DNA from: Cruorifilaria tuberocauda
Taxonomy: Eukaryota > Nematoda > Chromadorea > Rhabditida > Onchocercidae
DNA: 52,721 nucleotides
Direction: 5' to 3'
Assembly (NCBI GenBank): GCA_013365365.1
Contig: JABVXU010000381.1
Coordinates: 1-52,721, forward strand
This document shows positions 35,101 through 47,450 of this stretch, piece after piece. The notes below the pieces were generated by a model that searched no databases, was not told where the DNA came from, and was given only the letters and a program-made list of their open reading frames with translations. The translations under genes and the position numbers were made by a program. Within the stretch, counting starts at the first letter, position 1. The number at the start of each line of letters is the position of its first letter.

Positions 35101-37791
35101 ATATAAACAAAAAAACTTGTGCAGAAATTCCGGTATGTTTCATTATTCAGCGAACTAAATGGGCGACTTTTACTGTTCCGTTAAACAATTATTATTTTAT
35201 GCTTGATCATTTTTTCATCTTCATTTAATCACTTTTTATGTTTTTATTCGAGAATGAAAAGGAACAGCATGCAATCGTCTTCTTTTCTGTTTTTCGATGT
35301 TAGATCAGTAAAGACAAAATTTCTCGACAATGATCATTCCGAAATTTATCGAAATAACAGATTGCGGTTAGTTAATGTTTTTAATCGGTTCATGAGTACA
35401 TTTTCTTGGTAGTATTGATGAAGTGAGTGCAGCAATTAGATTTTAATGGAATTTCTCAAGAACCTCGTAAATTTTAGATACTAGATGTCAGTGTAATGTT
35501 ATTATTCTAGCAAAAAATGATAAGGACAAATTTCGATTTTCGAAAATAAGTATAACATGAATCGATTTATTAAATACTTCAAATGTATCAAGTAACTAAG
35601 TAACAAAGCAAAACATTAAACAAAAATGGAGATGTGAATTTTAGTGGGGTAGAGTAACTGTTTAAAAACTACAACTTAAAAAAACTAGGTATTCAGATGC
35701 ATCATCACTAATTTGTTTCAGTTTGAAATTGGATGGATTTTTTGTTCGATAACAATTGATCGAATAATTTAATACTTGACGAATGATTTGATCATATCTA
35801 AAATGATGACAACCATGAAATGCAATGTGGCTGTCAATCGGCATCATCATATCCGATTTGTGATAAATCCGGATATATTTACTTCTCACCTTCTCATGTC
35901 GGATGTCGTGACGTTTGCACTTGCTCTTTTTTTCATCTCTGATGGAAATGAGAATTAGCATTCAGTATTTTATTTTTGATTAGGATAATTGATGTGAGAA
36001 AACAGGAGTTGGAATTTTTCTCATGTGAATACAAACCTGAAGAGGTGTTGTCGAGTAAGAATTTGCCATTTTCAAAAACTGAACAACTGTATAGATTCGT
36101 TTAATCATACATAAAATTGCCATATAAGAATAAAAACTTAGGTCAGTACTACCGGTGCACCGGAGTATTGCCTGGGTTTCCAAAGTTTACCAACCCTGGT
36201 TTCCAAAGTGGTCTGTTTGCCAGTTCATTTTCAGCGCTATATTTGAAAGCTTTAATGAATACCACATGTTTGCTTTGCAGTTATACATATCCCGGAACTA
36301 GGATATCTCCTTGTTTCTTCTTTATTCTTTTCATTGTCAAAGCCTTCTTCTCAATTATCGAAGTGATTGCACAATAGACAACTACGGCAATGTGACACAT
36401 GTTATATTTTCTTTGTTCTTTAAAGGAAGCATGTGCCATTTATGAACTTTACGAACATTGCTTTCCGTCTTGCATCAGCCATGGCTGATCTTTATCTGAT
36501 TAAACACGCTCGTATTTAGTATTACTGATGACAGTCAGAAACATTCCAGCGACATGATGGTACCACATGCAGCTCGAAACTCAGTACAATGTACTTCTTG
36601 CTGATCGCACCTTTATTCCGATCCGAAATAAACACATCCCTCTAATGGTTTGCAATATCGGGTTATCATCTCTTAGTAGAACACGCAAATCTGTACATAT
36701 TTTTGAATGTAGGTTATCGATTATGGAACATCTAGCGCTAGATGGTAATCTTTTGACGTGATATTAAACTGTTACGAGAAACAGTTCGTATTGTGACTAA
36801 CCGATTTATATCAACTATTTTGACAGTCTGCCATACAGATCACTCAGTTTCCAGTAAATTACTTTTTGTTTGAAATGCTAATAACAGAAACCAAGAGAAA
36901 ACTGACTCCTGATTTTTACTTACAAAGAACGATTGATGCATCAGCACATCCTCTGTTTTTAATTTGTTAACAGTATAAATATTAAAGAAAGGGTAAATAG
37001 TAAGATTTGCACTCTTTTCGCGAAAGGCACTGATGCATCTAATTCATTCCAATTTTCACTATTCACATTTTGATTTTATTTGCATATAATCTGATGATCA
37101 CCTTTCACAATGTTGATCCTCGAAATCTATTTTTTTTCCAAATCACTAATTAATAAAAAAGTATTAGTAAAAAAGTATTTTTGTTATATCAAACACAAAA
37201 AAACTGCATTATTTATAGAATCCTAATACAGAGCACAGTAACATGATCAAAAAAAGGACCAAAAAACTTGCAGCAACAAAAAGATCAACAATATGAATAA
37301 TTTAACAATTTTTTAAAAAATTCAAAATCCAACAAATCCGAAAGTTTACTCTATCGCTACAATAGTAAAACTCAGAGAGACTATTGGTTACGGAATCTTA
37401 AGTAAGTGAAGATTATCCGAACGACAATTCCATTTCTTCATCACTTCAGCTCGCGTTTTACATTAATTAGTTTTTTCCCTGTAACATATCTAAGTTAATA
37501 TATGAATGAATTTTGGATTCTTAAGCTGAATTTCTTATATGGAATTCGAAATTATTAGAAAGTAACTGGACATTTGATTTTTTACCTTTCTTCTGGCAAT
37601 TTCTCAGCAAAATGTCCAGATTATTATTCTAAAATAAGGCAGAAAATTTTCTGTATTCCCTATGGAGAAGATGAAACTATCAAGGACTCTGATAATTATA
37701 AGTCTGACATGATAACTAGAATCATTATTCCTCAACAGATAAAATGGACCTCTTCATTCACAGGAAATTACCAAATTAGATTTTAAATTTC
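32200..37791. other. 5.6 kb convergent intergenic region with no recognised gene
   Basis: It lies between the 3' ends of the TSC22 gene (plus) and RPN2 (minus). Open frames here are short, lack family motifs and do not chain through compatible splice sites. The patches around 33400-33720 and 36120-36770 have visibly less A/T than their surroundings and could hide a non-coding RNA or a decayed gene. I could not assign either. Confidence 0.5.
36152..36209. repeat. Palindrome plus 12-bp direct repeat
   Basis: CCGGTGCACCGG at 36152-36163 is self-complementary. GGTTTCCAAAGT follows at 36175-36186 and again at 36198-36209. This is a compact, relatively GC-rich island in AT-rich DNA. Confidence 0.9.
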
Positions 37792-40700
37792 TTACTTTCG
37801 TCTCGTTGCGAGTATTCTCAGTAAACGGTTTCCGGAAACAAATGTTGCAGTGCCAATCACTGATAAATATTTCAATGTTTCAAACATGGTTAATTGTAGC
37901 CAGAAAACAAAGTATAACCCGAATATTCCTGCAAAAAATAATCATTATACAACAACATATTACATTCGTGTCTTTCACTAACGGGAGCAAATTTAGCGCC
38001 ATCTATTTCAAACCAAAAATCCAAATGATGTGAGTAAACTATTTAAGTATGCAAATATCTGTACTATTAGTGATACAAGCAGAAGCAACTCTAAAAGATT
38101 GAGTTTACAAAAGAATCTAATTTTTTGTAGTATATCTTGAATTGCTAACGTCTTTACAAAGGAAAAACTTATTATTACCTATTAAACCACCATGGAAAAG
38201 CAAAACGAAGGGAGATGCCGGCAAATTTCCAAAATTGATTCCAATGCGCATCCACTGAAATTTTTTGCAAAAAACTTGTATTTAATTAATACTTTAAATT
38301 ATCATCAAAAAATTTGAATATTCGATGCTTGAAACGTACAAAAATGAGAACAGTAAGCAATGGAAATGCAGAGAGGAAAACAAAAATAGTTGAAACAATT
38401 CGTGGTGGTCGTTTTTCCGGTTCTCGAAACATATGCTTAATTTCTGGTGCTTTCTGGTAAATAATCCGTTCGGATTTTTTGATTTTCGGAGCAGTTATTG
38501 CAGGAAGCTTCAGGTTAACATCTACCTGCAACGTCCATCTTACTTAAAAATATAATTAAAATTTTCGTCTACCACAAATTTGGCTTTTGTAGACTAATTC
38601 AGTTTTAAATGTTTCCAAAATGCCTTGTATTTAACATAATGCACATTTTATGTTCTCTGGACAAATTTGCTATCCATACCAAGTTCCAGTCCAAAGGATG
38701 AGATATTGCCGAATCGCCCACTATTAATCGAACCGCATATTTGCCTGATAAACCTTCAAAATCCTTTGCAACTTTCTCGAAATCCTTAAAATCCAAGCAA
38801 TAACTTATAAAATATTTGATGCCAAATGAATCCTCACGAAATTAGTTTATTAGAAAATTCCTCGATTTATATTGTGCAAATCTTCATATTAAAAAAAATG
38901 CAACTATTGAAAGAAAAAATTCTGCCATACCACATCAAATATGTAATTGTGATTGTGATCTGGTGTAACAACAAAGATAATTTCTTGGCGGGTATTACTA
39001 TGAACAAATACCACGAACGCTTGATGAACCAATAATGCTTCACCAGTTTTTGCTTCTTTAACTTTAAATCTGATCTCCATCTTGCTATGAATGTCGATTT
39101 CCAAAGTTTTTCCTATCTTTGAACTCTCTTTAACTCTGAAAAACGTAATCTTAACTCTGAAATGTAATCTCGATTCTATTATTTCCGAATTATATTTATT
39201 CCGTCCTTTTTGAAAAACTAACTTTAAAATAAGGATTAAGTGCCCCACTCAATTTCATTATAAAATTGAATTCCAAAGAACTGAACTCTAGTTCAATTTA
39301 AGGCTAATTCTTTAATAATAATGATGCATGGGAAGAGTCCACATATTATGACGAACAAGATCACCCAACATATTAGTACCTACGAGATGGATGATGATGG
39401 CTTCAGAAGTTCGCGATCGAATACTGCCACTGTGATGTCCTCTACTTGCATTTTTACAAGTATTCTCATCACTAATGATGCACCATTTGTTCCAACCAAA
39501 CGTTTATCCTAGAAAACAAAAATAAAATCAGTTTAACTACCTGTTGGAAAAAAAGCATCAATTATTAATGTTAGAGACGCCAGAATGACACCAGAATTAA
39601 AATTTTCACTTTATTAGAAATGTCAATTTCCTCGAACTTTAATTCCCCGAAAAGTATCATTTCCAAAACTTCGAGAATGTGCTTATGATGCCTATATTAG
39701 GTTTTTCCAATTTTAATGATTTTGTTGTGAAATGCAATATGGAACACTACCTGACTTCCAGCAGTTAAAGCAAGGTTATAAAATCCGCGTTGCTTGGCAT
39801 TTTTGACATATACTTCATACAACGTATTAGTTTTATCAGATGCAACTTCTTTTAATTGTTGTCGTAAAACTATAATTTCTTTGGAAGCTACATGCGTCGC
39901 TGCATCTAAAATGACTGACAGTGGTCCAACCGATTCACCCAGTACGTTTGAGACACGAATTATTAAAGGCTGCAATGAATTTTCTCGCAAATAACGATAA
40001 CTTCATTAAAAATTGGTAAAGCAATACCATCACTGTATATTGAAGATAAAATTGCTCTCATTTCTAAATATTTTCTATACCATAAACATTTTCCAGAAAA
40101 TTTATGACTACAAAATTCACCGACGTAAATTAAAATTCACATACTTTTGACAGGAAAAATTTTAGAAAATGTAACTTTGGTAGGATGATAAATTACGACA
40201 AATATAAAAATAGGAAAAATATAAAGAGAAGTTAAAACACTTACTTCCCGTCCTGTAAAAATTACTACAAAGAAATAAAAATCTGAAAAATAAACTGACT
40301 GTGTCCGTATCTAATGAGGACACGCTTGATGCCAGAGAAAAGACGACTGGAATTTGGAAATGGTTGTCCGCGAACTTCTTTAGTGTCAACAGTAGGAGAT
40401 AAGCACCACGATCCAATTGCACAGTTCTGCGACTAAGCAAGTAATTTGCTAGTTTCACTGCCTCGTCCTAAAGAAGATACATGTATTCAATCTGATGTTT
40501 TCTTAACATTTAAAGCTAACTTTCAATTGAGAAACAGTTTTATGAAAATTATGAAGAAATAACAGTGATATATGAGAGATTTAAATAAAAACTAACGCTT
40601 TTCACGCTTGGTGATTTGTTAAGCTTATCAGCTAAACTGTAAATTCCATAAACGCCAAAAGCAGTAATTGATAAGCCACCTTCCAACTGCAAAAGTTTAT

Positions 40701-42345
40701 TATTAGCAAATTTACTCAGTTTTGCAATGAAGTTCTCTATGTTTTCTTCTCATATAGTTCCATATCTAATGCTTCGTTGCTGTAGTCGAAGAAAAGAGTT
40801 ATAAAACTTACATGAAGATACTTGCCATCCACTTCATCCGCTTGACCAACTAAATCCTCAATACGTTTGAAAAACTTTTCGGCGTTGGTGTTATCCAATA
40901 AAGCTGCGGCATTTAACCCATATGCGAGACTAAAAATATGATCTAAATACAATGCGGAACAACTAACTTTTAGCGAAGGAAGAAAATAATATTAATTCAA
41001 CGCCCTCCCATTATCCAACAAATCCCAAAAATCAAGCGAATTAATGAAAGAAATTTTCGGAAAAGTTTCATGGATTCAAGTTAAATATCTTATCCCCCAA
41101 GTTATGAAAATAATGTCTTGATATTTATATTACAATTAATCTTTCAATTAAATTTTCGCATGCGTATCAAGCTCTAAGTCAAGTCATGAAATGATCAACA
41201 GTATATGTACTTTTAAGCAAACTCTTGGTATCATCAAGAAGTCGACATCATGTGTATCCAAATTGAAAAGAAACCTAGAAGCGCTATCATCCTTCACCAA
41301 TGCATGAGTTAGGGCCTCCGAAAAACCATTATAGTTTACTTTCAACTTCAATTTTTCAGCAACAGCAAGCGCGAAATATATGTTTTGAGAAGTTGGAGAA
41401 TCTTCTTTCAACACTGCTTCAACAGTTTCTTTAGCATTCGGTATGGAAAGCGAACAATCTTTTAGAGCAGCTCCAGCACTGACTGCGTGATATAGTTGCC
41501 CTAATTCCTCACCACTTACTTTTTTAACTATACTGCACAGAACCTATAAATTACATGAGTACTCACGGATAACGGTAATAAAGGTTCCGAAGATGAAAAC
41601 TTCTTTTCGATTTAGACACGCTAAACTTCTTATCATAAAGAAACAAAGCAAATCAAAGCATCTTAAAATCACTTTGTTCTTGCTAGTTTCAATCGGGATG
41701 CCGGCAAGCTTCAATCCAGCTGCACCATGATGAATAGCAGATAATTCCTGAAGTGTTTAAAAAAGATATATACTAGGATATATGTAACTGAAAACAGAAG
41801 ATTATCAGTTTGGATTATCTATATCAAGAACTGGTAATATCTTTACTATTAAAGCTAAACCAACATGAAGATCGTCGTCAATGCACTGAAAATAATACGG
41901 GTCATCGTTATAATCTGAGCTGGACTCAATTTGTAATTTAGAAGGTACAAACAATTGTTTATTTCATAATATACAGATAGATTCATAGTTATTCTAGATT
42001 ATTATGAGAATTAACAAATCCTCCTCCTTTCTAAGGCCTCAGTTATAATTACATACCAAGTATCCTAAGTAGCCTTCCGAGCAACGGATCTCTACTATGC
42101 AAACTATGACACGAATGTGAGGTAAAAAAACACTCGAATTCTATGGACTTCGAAACTTTAAATTTTATTCAAAAAATTTTCAAAAATCAGACGTTGCTAT
42201 CAAGAGCATTGATTAGAACAGCATGTAATGAATTCTGACTTCGTTCATCCAAATAAACGTTTAAAAATGGTGTTGCACATTCGACTACGAAAAGAAATGA
42301 GGATAAACTGATAAGCGAAGCATACCACATCTGTCTTGAGCTCAT
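37792..42345 (-). CDS. RPN2: Ribophorin II, oligosaccharyltransferase subunit, 654 aa
   Basis: ER-membrane subunit of the complex that transfers the preformed glycan to Asn of nascent proteins (Swp1 in yeast). Fourteen exons: 42193-42345, 41847-41885, 41673-41747, 41275-41543, 40812-40929, 40597-40686, 40300-40467, 39751-39969, 39384-39508, 38931-39135, 38680-38784, 38340-38525, 38179-38254 and 37792-37928 (1965 nt, phases consistent). A signal peptide ([16 protein letters not shown]) leads a long lumenal region containing [19 protein letters not shown]. The invariant [16 protein letters not shown] precedes three C-terminal membrane segments and the end motif TFVSGNRLL. Human RPN2 is 631 aa. 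The start ATG at 42343-42345 lies eight bases after an ATTGCAG acceptor, a likely trans-splice site. Less certain are the 39-base exon 2 and the TTTTAAG acceptor at 38785. Confidence 0.95.
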
Positions 42346-43684
42346 TAAAATTCTGCAATTGAAAATTATTAATTTGGAAGTTTTAGACTGCATCTAAAAT
42401 TTTATCTAAATTCCAACAAAATTTATTCCTCGCATGCAAATTTTGATACAACATATCAATCCAGCTTTTCTAAACTTTCGAAATGTCGAGAATCATGGTT
42501 AAATTAAAGACTGGATTACTGGGAATCTCCACCAAAATCTCTTAACCACAGATGAAATCTAAGGAACGAATAACATGTTAATACTATGTGTTTCACCCCT
42601 AACTGTTTCTCAATTTTTAATGTAAAAGGAACGACTTCATTATGCAACTGCACCATCTCGTGGTAGTCGACTTTGAATTTTAACACTCAAAACGATCTTG
42701 ACATTCGAAACTTTTATCAATATTCGTTATCAGAAAATTACGGTGTTGGAATAAGATAGTATCTAGTTCAAGAATCTTATTCATCACGACTTCACTGTCA
42801 TGGAATATCTTGAAAGATCCGCTTTTTGAAATTTAAATTACACGATTCTATACAAAGCTACTTTTTTTTACTTGAGATCTCAGTTTTGCAAATTGCATTT
42901 AGAATTATCAAAAATACAATTGCTTCATACAACGTCTTCCTCATTTAAAAACACTATACCACATTTGGATAAGATTCAGAGCCTTAGGAAGTTTTGATAT
43001 AAGATTCTTCGTTTTCTATTTGACATAATTTTCAGTGAAATGTTGAGCGATAAGAATTAAACGGTGAAAAATACAACCTGTGCTAATCCAGAAACAATTG
43101 ATCAATTGAAAAAGAGTGTGATGCAACTCAACGACTCAAAAATACACCTTTTTGATATTACATGAATTACATGGATAAATAGAAGGAATATTACAACACA
43201 TATAGTTTAATGACATGGATGAATTGGATAACAAATCTTGCACGTATTTCTGAAACTTTCAATTCTTTTATATCTATATAACTTCTATATGACAGTTAGA
43301 TCAATGCATTCATTGCCCAGCCAAAGACAAGAATGTGTTTTTATATCGATTACGATACACAAAATATACAAATATACAATATACGACATACAAATTTGAT
43401 GGTGCATTGGTCCAAATCATATGATAACGCTTTATTTCTTAAACATTTCATTACGATTCTTCGATTTGACAATAGTTATTACTAACAACAAAGTTATGTT
43501 TTCATTGTGCCTCCCAATTCTCAAGTTTTGTCGTACTTCTTGAAATCCTATTAAACCATATGATAAAAAAAGCGCATATCATTTGCTAATCTGCTCTGAT
43601 ACAAATAATTTAGATCATATTCTCCTTTATCTCCAGATATAAAACGTAAAACAAAATAATTTACCTAAACACGACTATGATAAA
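42346..43684. other. Spacer between PDRG1 and RPN2
   Basis: A 1.3 kb AT-rich stretch between two minus-strand genes, without recognisable coding exons. A minus-strand AATAAA at 43431-43436 may end the PDRG1 transcript. The RPN2 promoter, or an operon spacer with a trans-splice acceptor at 42353-42354, must lie here. Confidence 0.5.
43431..43436 (-). terminator. Candidate poly(A) signal of PDRG1
   Basis: TTTATT on the plus strand, about 250 bases downstream of the PDRG1 stop. The position is plausible; specificity is low in AT-rich DNA. Confidence 0.3.
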
Positions 43685-44455
43685 TTAAGCAATCGGATCC
43701 AAATTGAAGCCACGATCTTCTAAAGTTTTATCATTTTCCATTTTCTTCAGTTTATCTACTCGGCTTTTGACCTTCTTCCGCGTTACTTCAAGAGTCGTAT
43801 CAATAACCTTCATATCACCTTCAACCATTTGTTTTGCCTGCTCGGTTTCAACCTTGAGAAATGTGGTACTTCCGAAACACATCCAATTTTTACTTTTCTG
43901 CAAAAGAAAATATATGGAGCTAAGATACTGCATTGATACTCTTCCTGCAGAAAATTATATCATTTTAAATGATTTTATCAAGTTGACTAAGAGACATTTC
44001 CTAGAAAAGTCATAAGTATGTATCAGCCAATAAAAATGAACCGTCTTTATCATTTGTTTTGAATTTTTTAAATTCAACAGGTGGTGGAGTTACTAATACT
44101 TATTTGAAGCTTTTGTAATATTTATCCGATCATACTTCTGTCGTAAAGCTTAGCTGTTTCCCAGTATCATCTCTACTACCAGGCAACAGTTGTACCAATA
44201 ATACTTGTCTTTTTCGTGAAAAAAGGAAAAATAATGCTATCAAATGACCTTGTTCTCGTTAATCTTTGCTTGTTTTTGCAACTGTCTCAATGCTTCTCGA
44301 CATTTCTGGCGTCGCTCATCCAACTCAATGATCGTCCTTCTGCCCATGACAACACTTTGTCCTAGATTTTCCAATTCGGTCATATTGTCAATCATCTTTT
44401 TTATCGTATCATCTAGTGAAAAGTCCTTTAATGTCGCTTCCGCTGGTTCCTTCAT
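43685..44455 (-). CDS. PDRG1: PDRG1-like prefoldin-family protein, 139 aa
   Basis: Homologue of p53 and DNA-damage-regulated gene 1, a beta-prefoldin-like subunit. In mammals it belongs to the R2TP/URI prefoldin-like complex that helps HSP90 assemble RNA polymerases and PIKK kinases. Two exons, 44249-44455 and 43685-43897, both phase 0. Exon 1 gives an N-terminal helix with the family core RTIIELDERRQKCREALRQL. Exon 2 has the hairpin strand WMCFGSTTFLKV, a second charged helix (VTRKKVKSRVDKLKKM) and the end motif RGFNLDPIA, matching the GFNLNP of human PDRG1 (133 aa). The ATG at 44455 follows a TTTTTTCAG acceptor by three bases, a likely trans-splice site. The vertebrate tail after GFNL is absent, so this protein ends nine residues after the motif starts. 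Confidence 0.93.
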
Positions 44456-44461
44456 TTCCTG
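44456..44461 (-). promoter_or_regulatory. Probable trans-splice acceptor of PDRG1
   Basis: TTTTTTCAG ends at 44459, three bases before the start codon. No upstream exon with a conserved domain is evident, so an SL-type leader addition is the simplest reading. An ordinary cis intron from an upstream exon is the alternative. Confidence 0.5.
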
Positions 44462-45758
44462 AAAAAAGAGGAAAATCATATCTTTAAACCAGTTCTTTAA
44501 CTTGATGATCTTATAATACAAATAAAGTACCTGAATGGAAGATCATAGTTAATATCTAGTCTTATTTGCGAATAATTTCACTGTTAAATGAATTTAACTA
44601 AGAATAACAAATAACTTTGTTCGATAATTCCGCTAATGTACAAACTGAGAATTTCACACCTAACAGACCACGATCTGCTAGATGTAAAATAGTTGATTTT
44701 CTCATTATAGATATATTTTGCGGTTTGGCCGTCCTGAATGTAATTATTTCGTCCGAGGTGGATTTAGCGTCAAACGATTCCAGCTTTATTTTGTGTCACA
44801 TGGAGTCTAGTCAACCTGCATGTTTGATGCGACTTCTGTGATATAAAAAAATCAATGAAACTTCATCCCATTCAATCCGATTTGATTTCGAACAAGGATT
44901 TCATAAAATTTATTATAATTTGGAGAACTGATAAAGTCTTATCTAATTGGTTGCTTTTCATATAATAAATATTCCTTTCTGAGTGAATATCGAGTTTTAT
45001 TAATTCTAAATTTCAAGTTTATTCGTTTGTAGCTAGGGTCAAGAAAGGATTGAATAATGCGATATTGTAAATAGCACAGAAAAAGCTAATTTCGTACTAC
45101 TGCATATCATCCATAAACTGGTAATATCAGCTTTTCATTTAAATCCATAATACTAATACAATGAGCAAGATTAGCAATCCCTATATAAAACTGAAACATA
45201 TAGTTTGCTTGGAATACAACTAGTGGCACGCGATTTGTGAAGATCCATTTCTTGGTTGATACTTTTTTATGTGATAAATTTCTAAATAGGATATTCGATA
45301 GTCATATTTCACTCTTCCAAAAATAAAAAATTACCATTTTTTCCATAGGATTCGTTTGGTTTGTTCGGATGATGGTGCTTGGATTGATCCAACTTGTATA
45401 CTAATTATATATCCCTGGCCGAAAATCGTATATACTGAATTGTATATGTGTACAAACGATTTTAGGATTGGTTCCAGCTGTCAGATCCAATGTCCTAAAA
45501 CAGCTTAATCATTTTTTTGCAAATTTGTACTTTAGAAATTTTTTGAGGTAAATCAGATTTTTGGCCAGCAGGAAATTATCCCAACAAGATTCGAATACTT
45601 TTTCATATTGGGTAGCTGTTAAAATTGTTTCCTGAAGCGGCAGAGAGGTGGTTTAAGGTGCATTTATTTCAGTTTAACTTGAAGTTGTCGAAAGATGAGG
45701 GGTTTTGGAATGAGTCTAAATTAATAGGAGCAAATCGGAAGAAGACGGTGGTGGTGCG
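44462..45758. promoter_or_regulatory. Divergent region between PDRG1 and the ANKRD49-like gene
   Basis: The two genes point away from each other from start codons 1.3 kb apart. A patch at 44598-44841 is open on both strands and relatively GC-rich for the window. On the minus strand it is preceded by a good acceptor (TATATCACAG, ending at 44836) and may be an unrecognised exon. On the plus side, TTTATTTCAG ending near 45671 is a plausible trans-splice acceptor for the ankyrin gene. Confidence 0.5.
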
Positions 45759-47450
45759 ATGGTCGATTCGGAAAATGAGGAGATGGTAGAAATCCATTCC
45801 AGGTCAGATCCTATTGATTATGAGAACTATCGACCAGAATCTTCCCTGTCGGCAACTATTTCGTCAACACTTTGCCAGAGTTTGGGAAATTTCGGTGGTA
45901 ATAATATTGCGGGAATGGAACCTATTATTGATGTATGTCTCGCTTCTATTGAACTTTCATTCTTTCTAGTACTGTTTTTTCTTGTTTGATGAATTTTTTT
46001 TTTGTTGGTTTTATAAATTCATAATATTATTTTGCAAGATAGTCTCGAAGTGACTTTGTGCATTTCAGCATTACTCAATCTCATATTGGAATTGATGTAT
46101 GCTAGCATAGGCAGGAAATTAATCAAGTAAATGTTACATGTTTATTGTTAGTGTCCGTCTATGTCTTTTTCTGATATAATAAAACAAAAATTTGAATAAT
46201 GTTTTCAGTTTACAAGTCAGTCAAGGCTGATGGGTAGGATACGTGATACTAAACTGAACCGGAAATTTCCATCTCTTTGGGATGATGACAATGATGATAG
46301 TATCCTGGCCAAAGATATGAATGATCCAAAGGAGCAAGTGCTAACGGCAGCTGAAGATGGTAATTTGGAATCACTTAAGGATTTGATTGGCAATAATCCG
46401 TCATTGCTGTCGGTTCGAATTTTTTCTTGGTTTTATAAAGGCAAAGTGCATTCATTTCGTGGTAAAATAAATAAATTTTTCTTTTATCATGAAATTTTTT
46501 CATTTATTATGGTTTAACGGAGAATGTAATTTTTTTAATAGGCTCGCGATGCGGATGGGTATACGGCATTGCATCGAGCTGCATATAGTGGACATACTAA
46601 TATTGTCGGGTATCTGCTCTCAATTGGAGCCAATCCGGAATGGAATACGAATGATGGTTGGACGGTTTTACATTGTGCAGCAACATGGTCAATGTGCGAA
46701 GTTGTGGCGTTGCTACTCCGCCATGGTGTTGATGTTAATAGTCGATCGCATGGCAATCTCACACCACTACATCTTGCAATCACATCGAATCAGCCAGAGG
46801 ATCGTGTAATTACAACAGTTCGTTACCTTCTGGAAGCACCAGGTTCTTTTATGTTCTGGAATAGTTTTGGAATTTCTGCCTAATATTTGCAACAAAAATT
46901 TTTTATTATATCTTCTCAATATTTCAGATTTGTATGCGCACACTTTATACATATGCTCTATAATGGTAAGCACATAGGTAGAAAATATATTTCTATTAAG
47001 ATAACTGGATCAGTTGGACTAGTGGTGAAATAATTTGTGAGAAACAGAAATAATTTAATTAAAGATTTCGCGCATCATTTTCATATTATGCTTCATATGT
47101 TGTAAAATGTTGCAAAAATTTTCTTGCGCTTTTAAAATGGCAAATACTTGATAGCATATTATAATGTGTGTTTTAAAGGCACTATAAGGGAAACAGACGG
47201 AAGGCAAACAAGGATCAATTCGGGTGAAGACTTATGTTAGAGCGATTAATACTTTTAAAAATCGAATCAAATAAAATTGATTCGGTTCATTCAATTAAAT
47301 GGTAAGCTTATTTTCATCTGTAACAAAGGATTTTTTTCAGGTATTGATGCTGCAGCAGTATCGAATTGTGGTGATTCACCCTTACGCGTTGCAGGAAGAA
47401 CGTCGGCTAAAATAACTGAAATGCTGATGCGTTATTTCAGCAAACCTTAA
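45759..47450 (+). CDS. ANKRD49: ANKRD49-like ankyrin-repeat protein, 262 aa
   Basis: Small soluble ankyrin protein. Mammalian ANKRD49 is linked to spermatogenesis and autophagy signalling, but the role in nematodes is unknown. Exons: 45759-45932, 46209-46412, 46542-46842 and 47341-47450 (789 nt, phases match). The acidic N-terminus (MVDSENEEMVEIHSRSDPID) has no fold I recognise. Ankyrin repeats start about residue 100 (EQVLTAAEDGNLESLKDLI). They continue with DGYTALHRAAYSGHTNIVGY, DGWTVLHCAATWSMCEVVAL and GNLTPLHLAITSNQPED, then a last degenerate repeat, DSPLRVAGRTSAKITEML. Repeat number, spacing and the LHRAAYSGH and DGWTVLHCA phrases match ANKRD49 better than other ankyrin proteins. The ATG at 45759 is the first in frame. 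Confidence 0.9.

Noticed and set aside
35203..35961. Short frames on both strands (35203-35412, 35662-35961)
   Set aside because: No domain, no chain of compatible exons, and overlapping on opposite strands.
37574..38033. Plus-strand frames of 70 and 75 codons
   Set aside because: They are antisense to the last RPN2 exons and 3' flank. The minus-strand reading gives the conserved TFVSGNRLL end.
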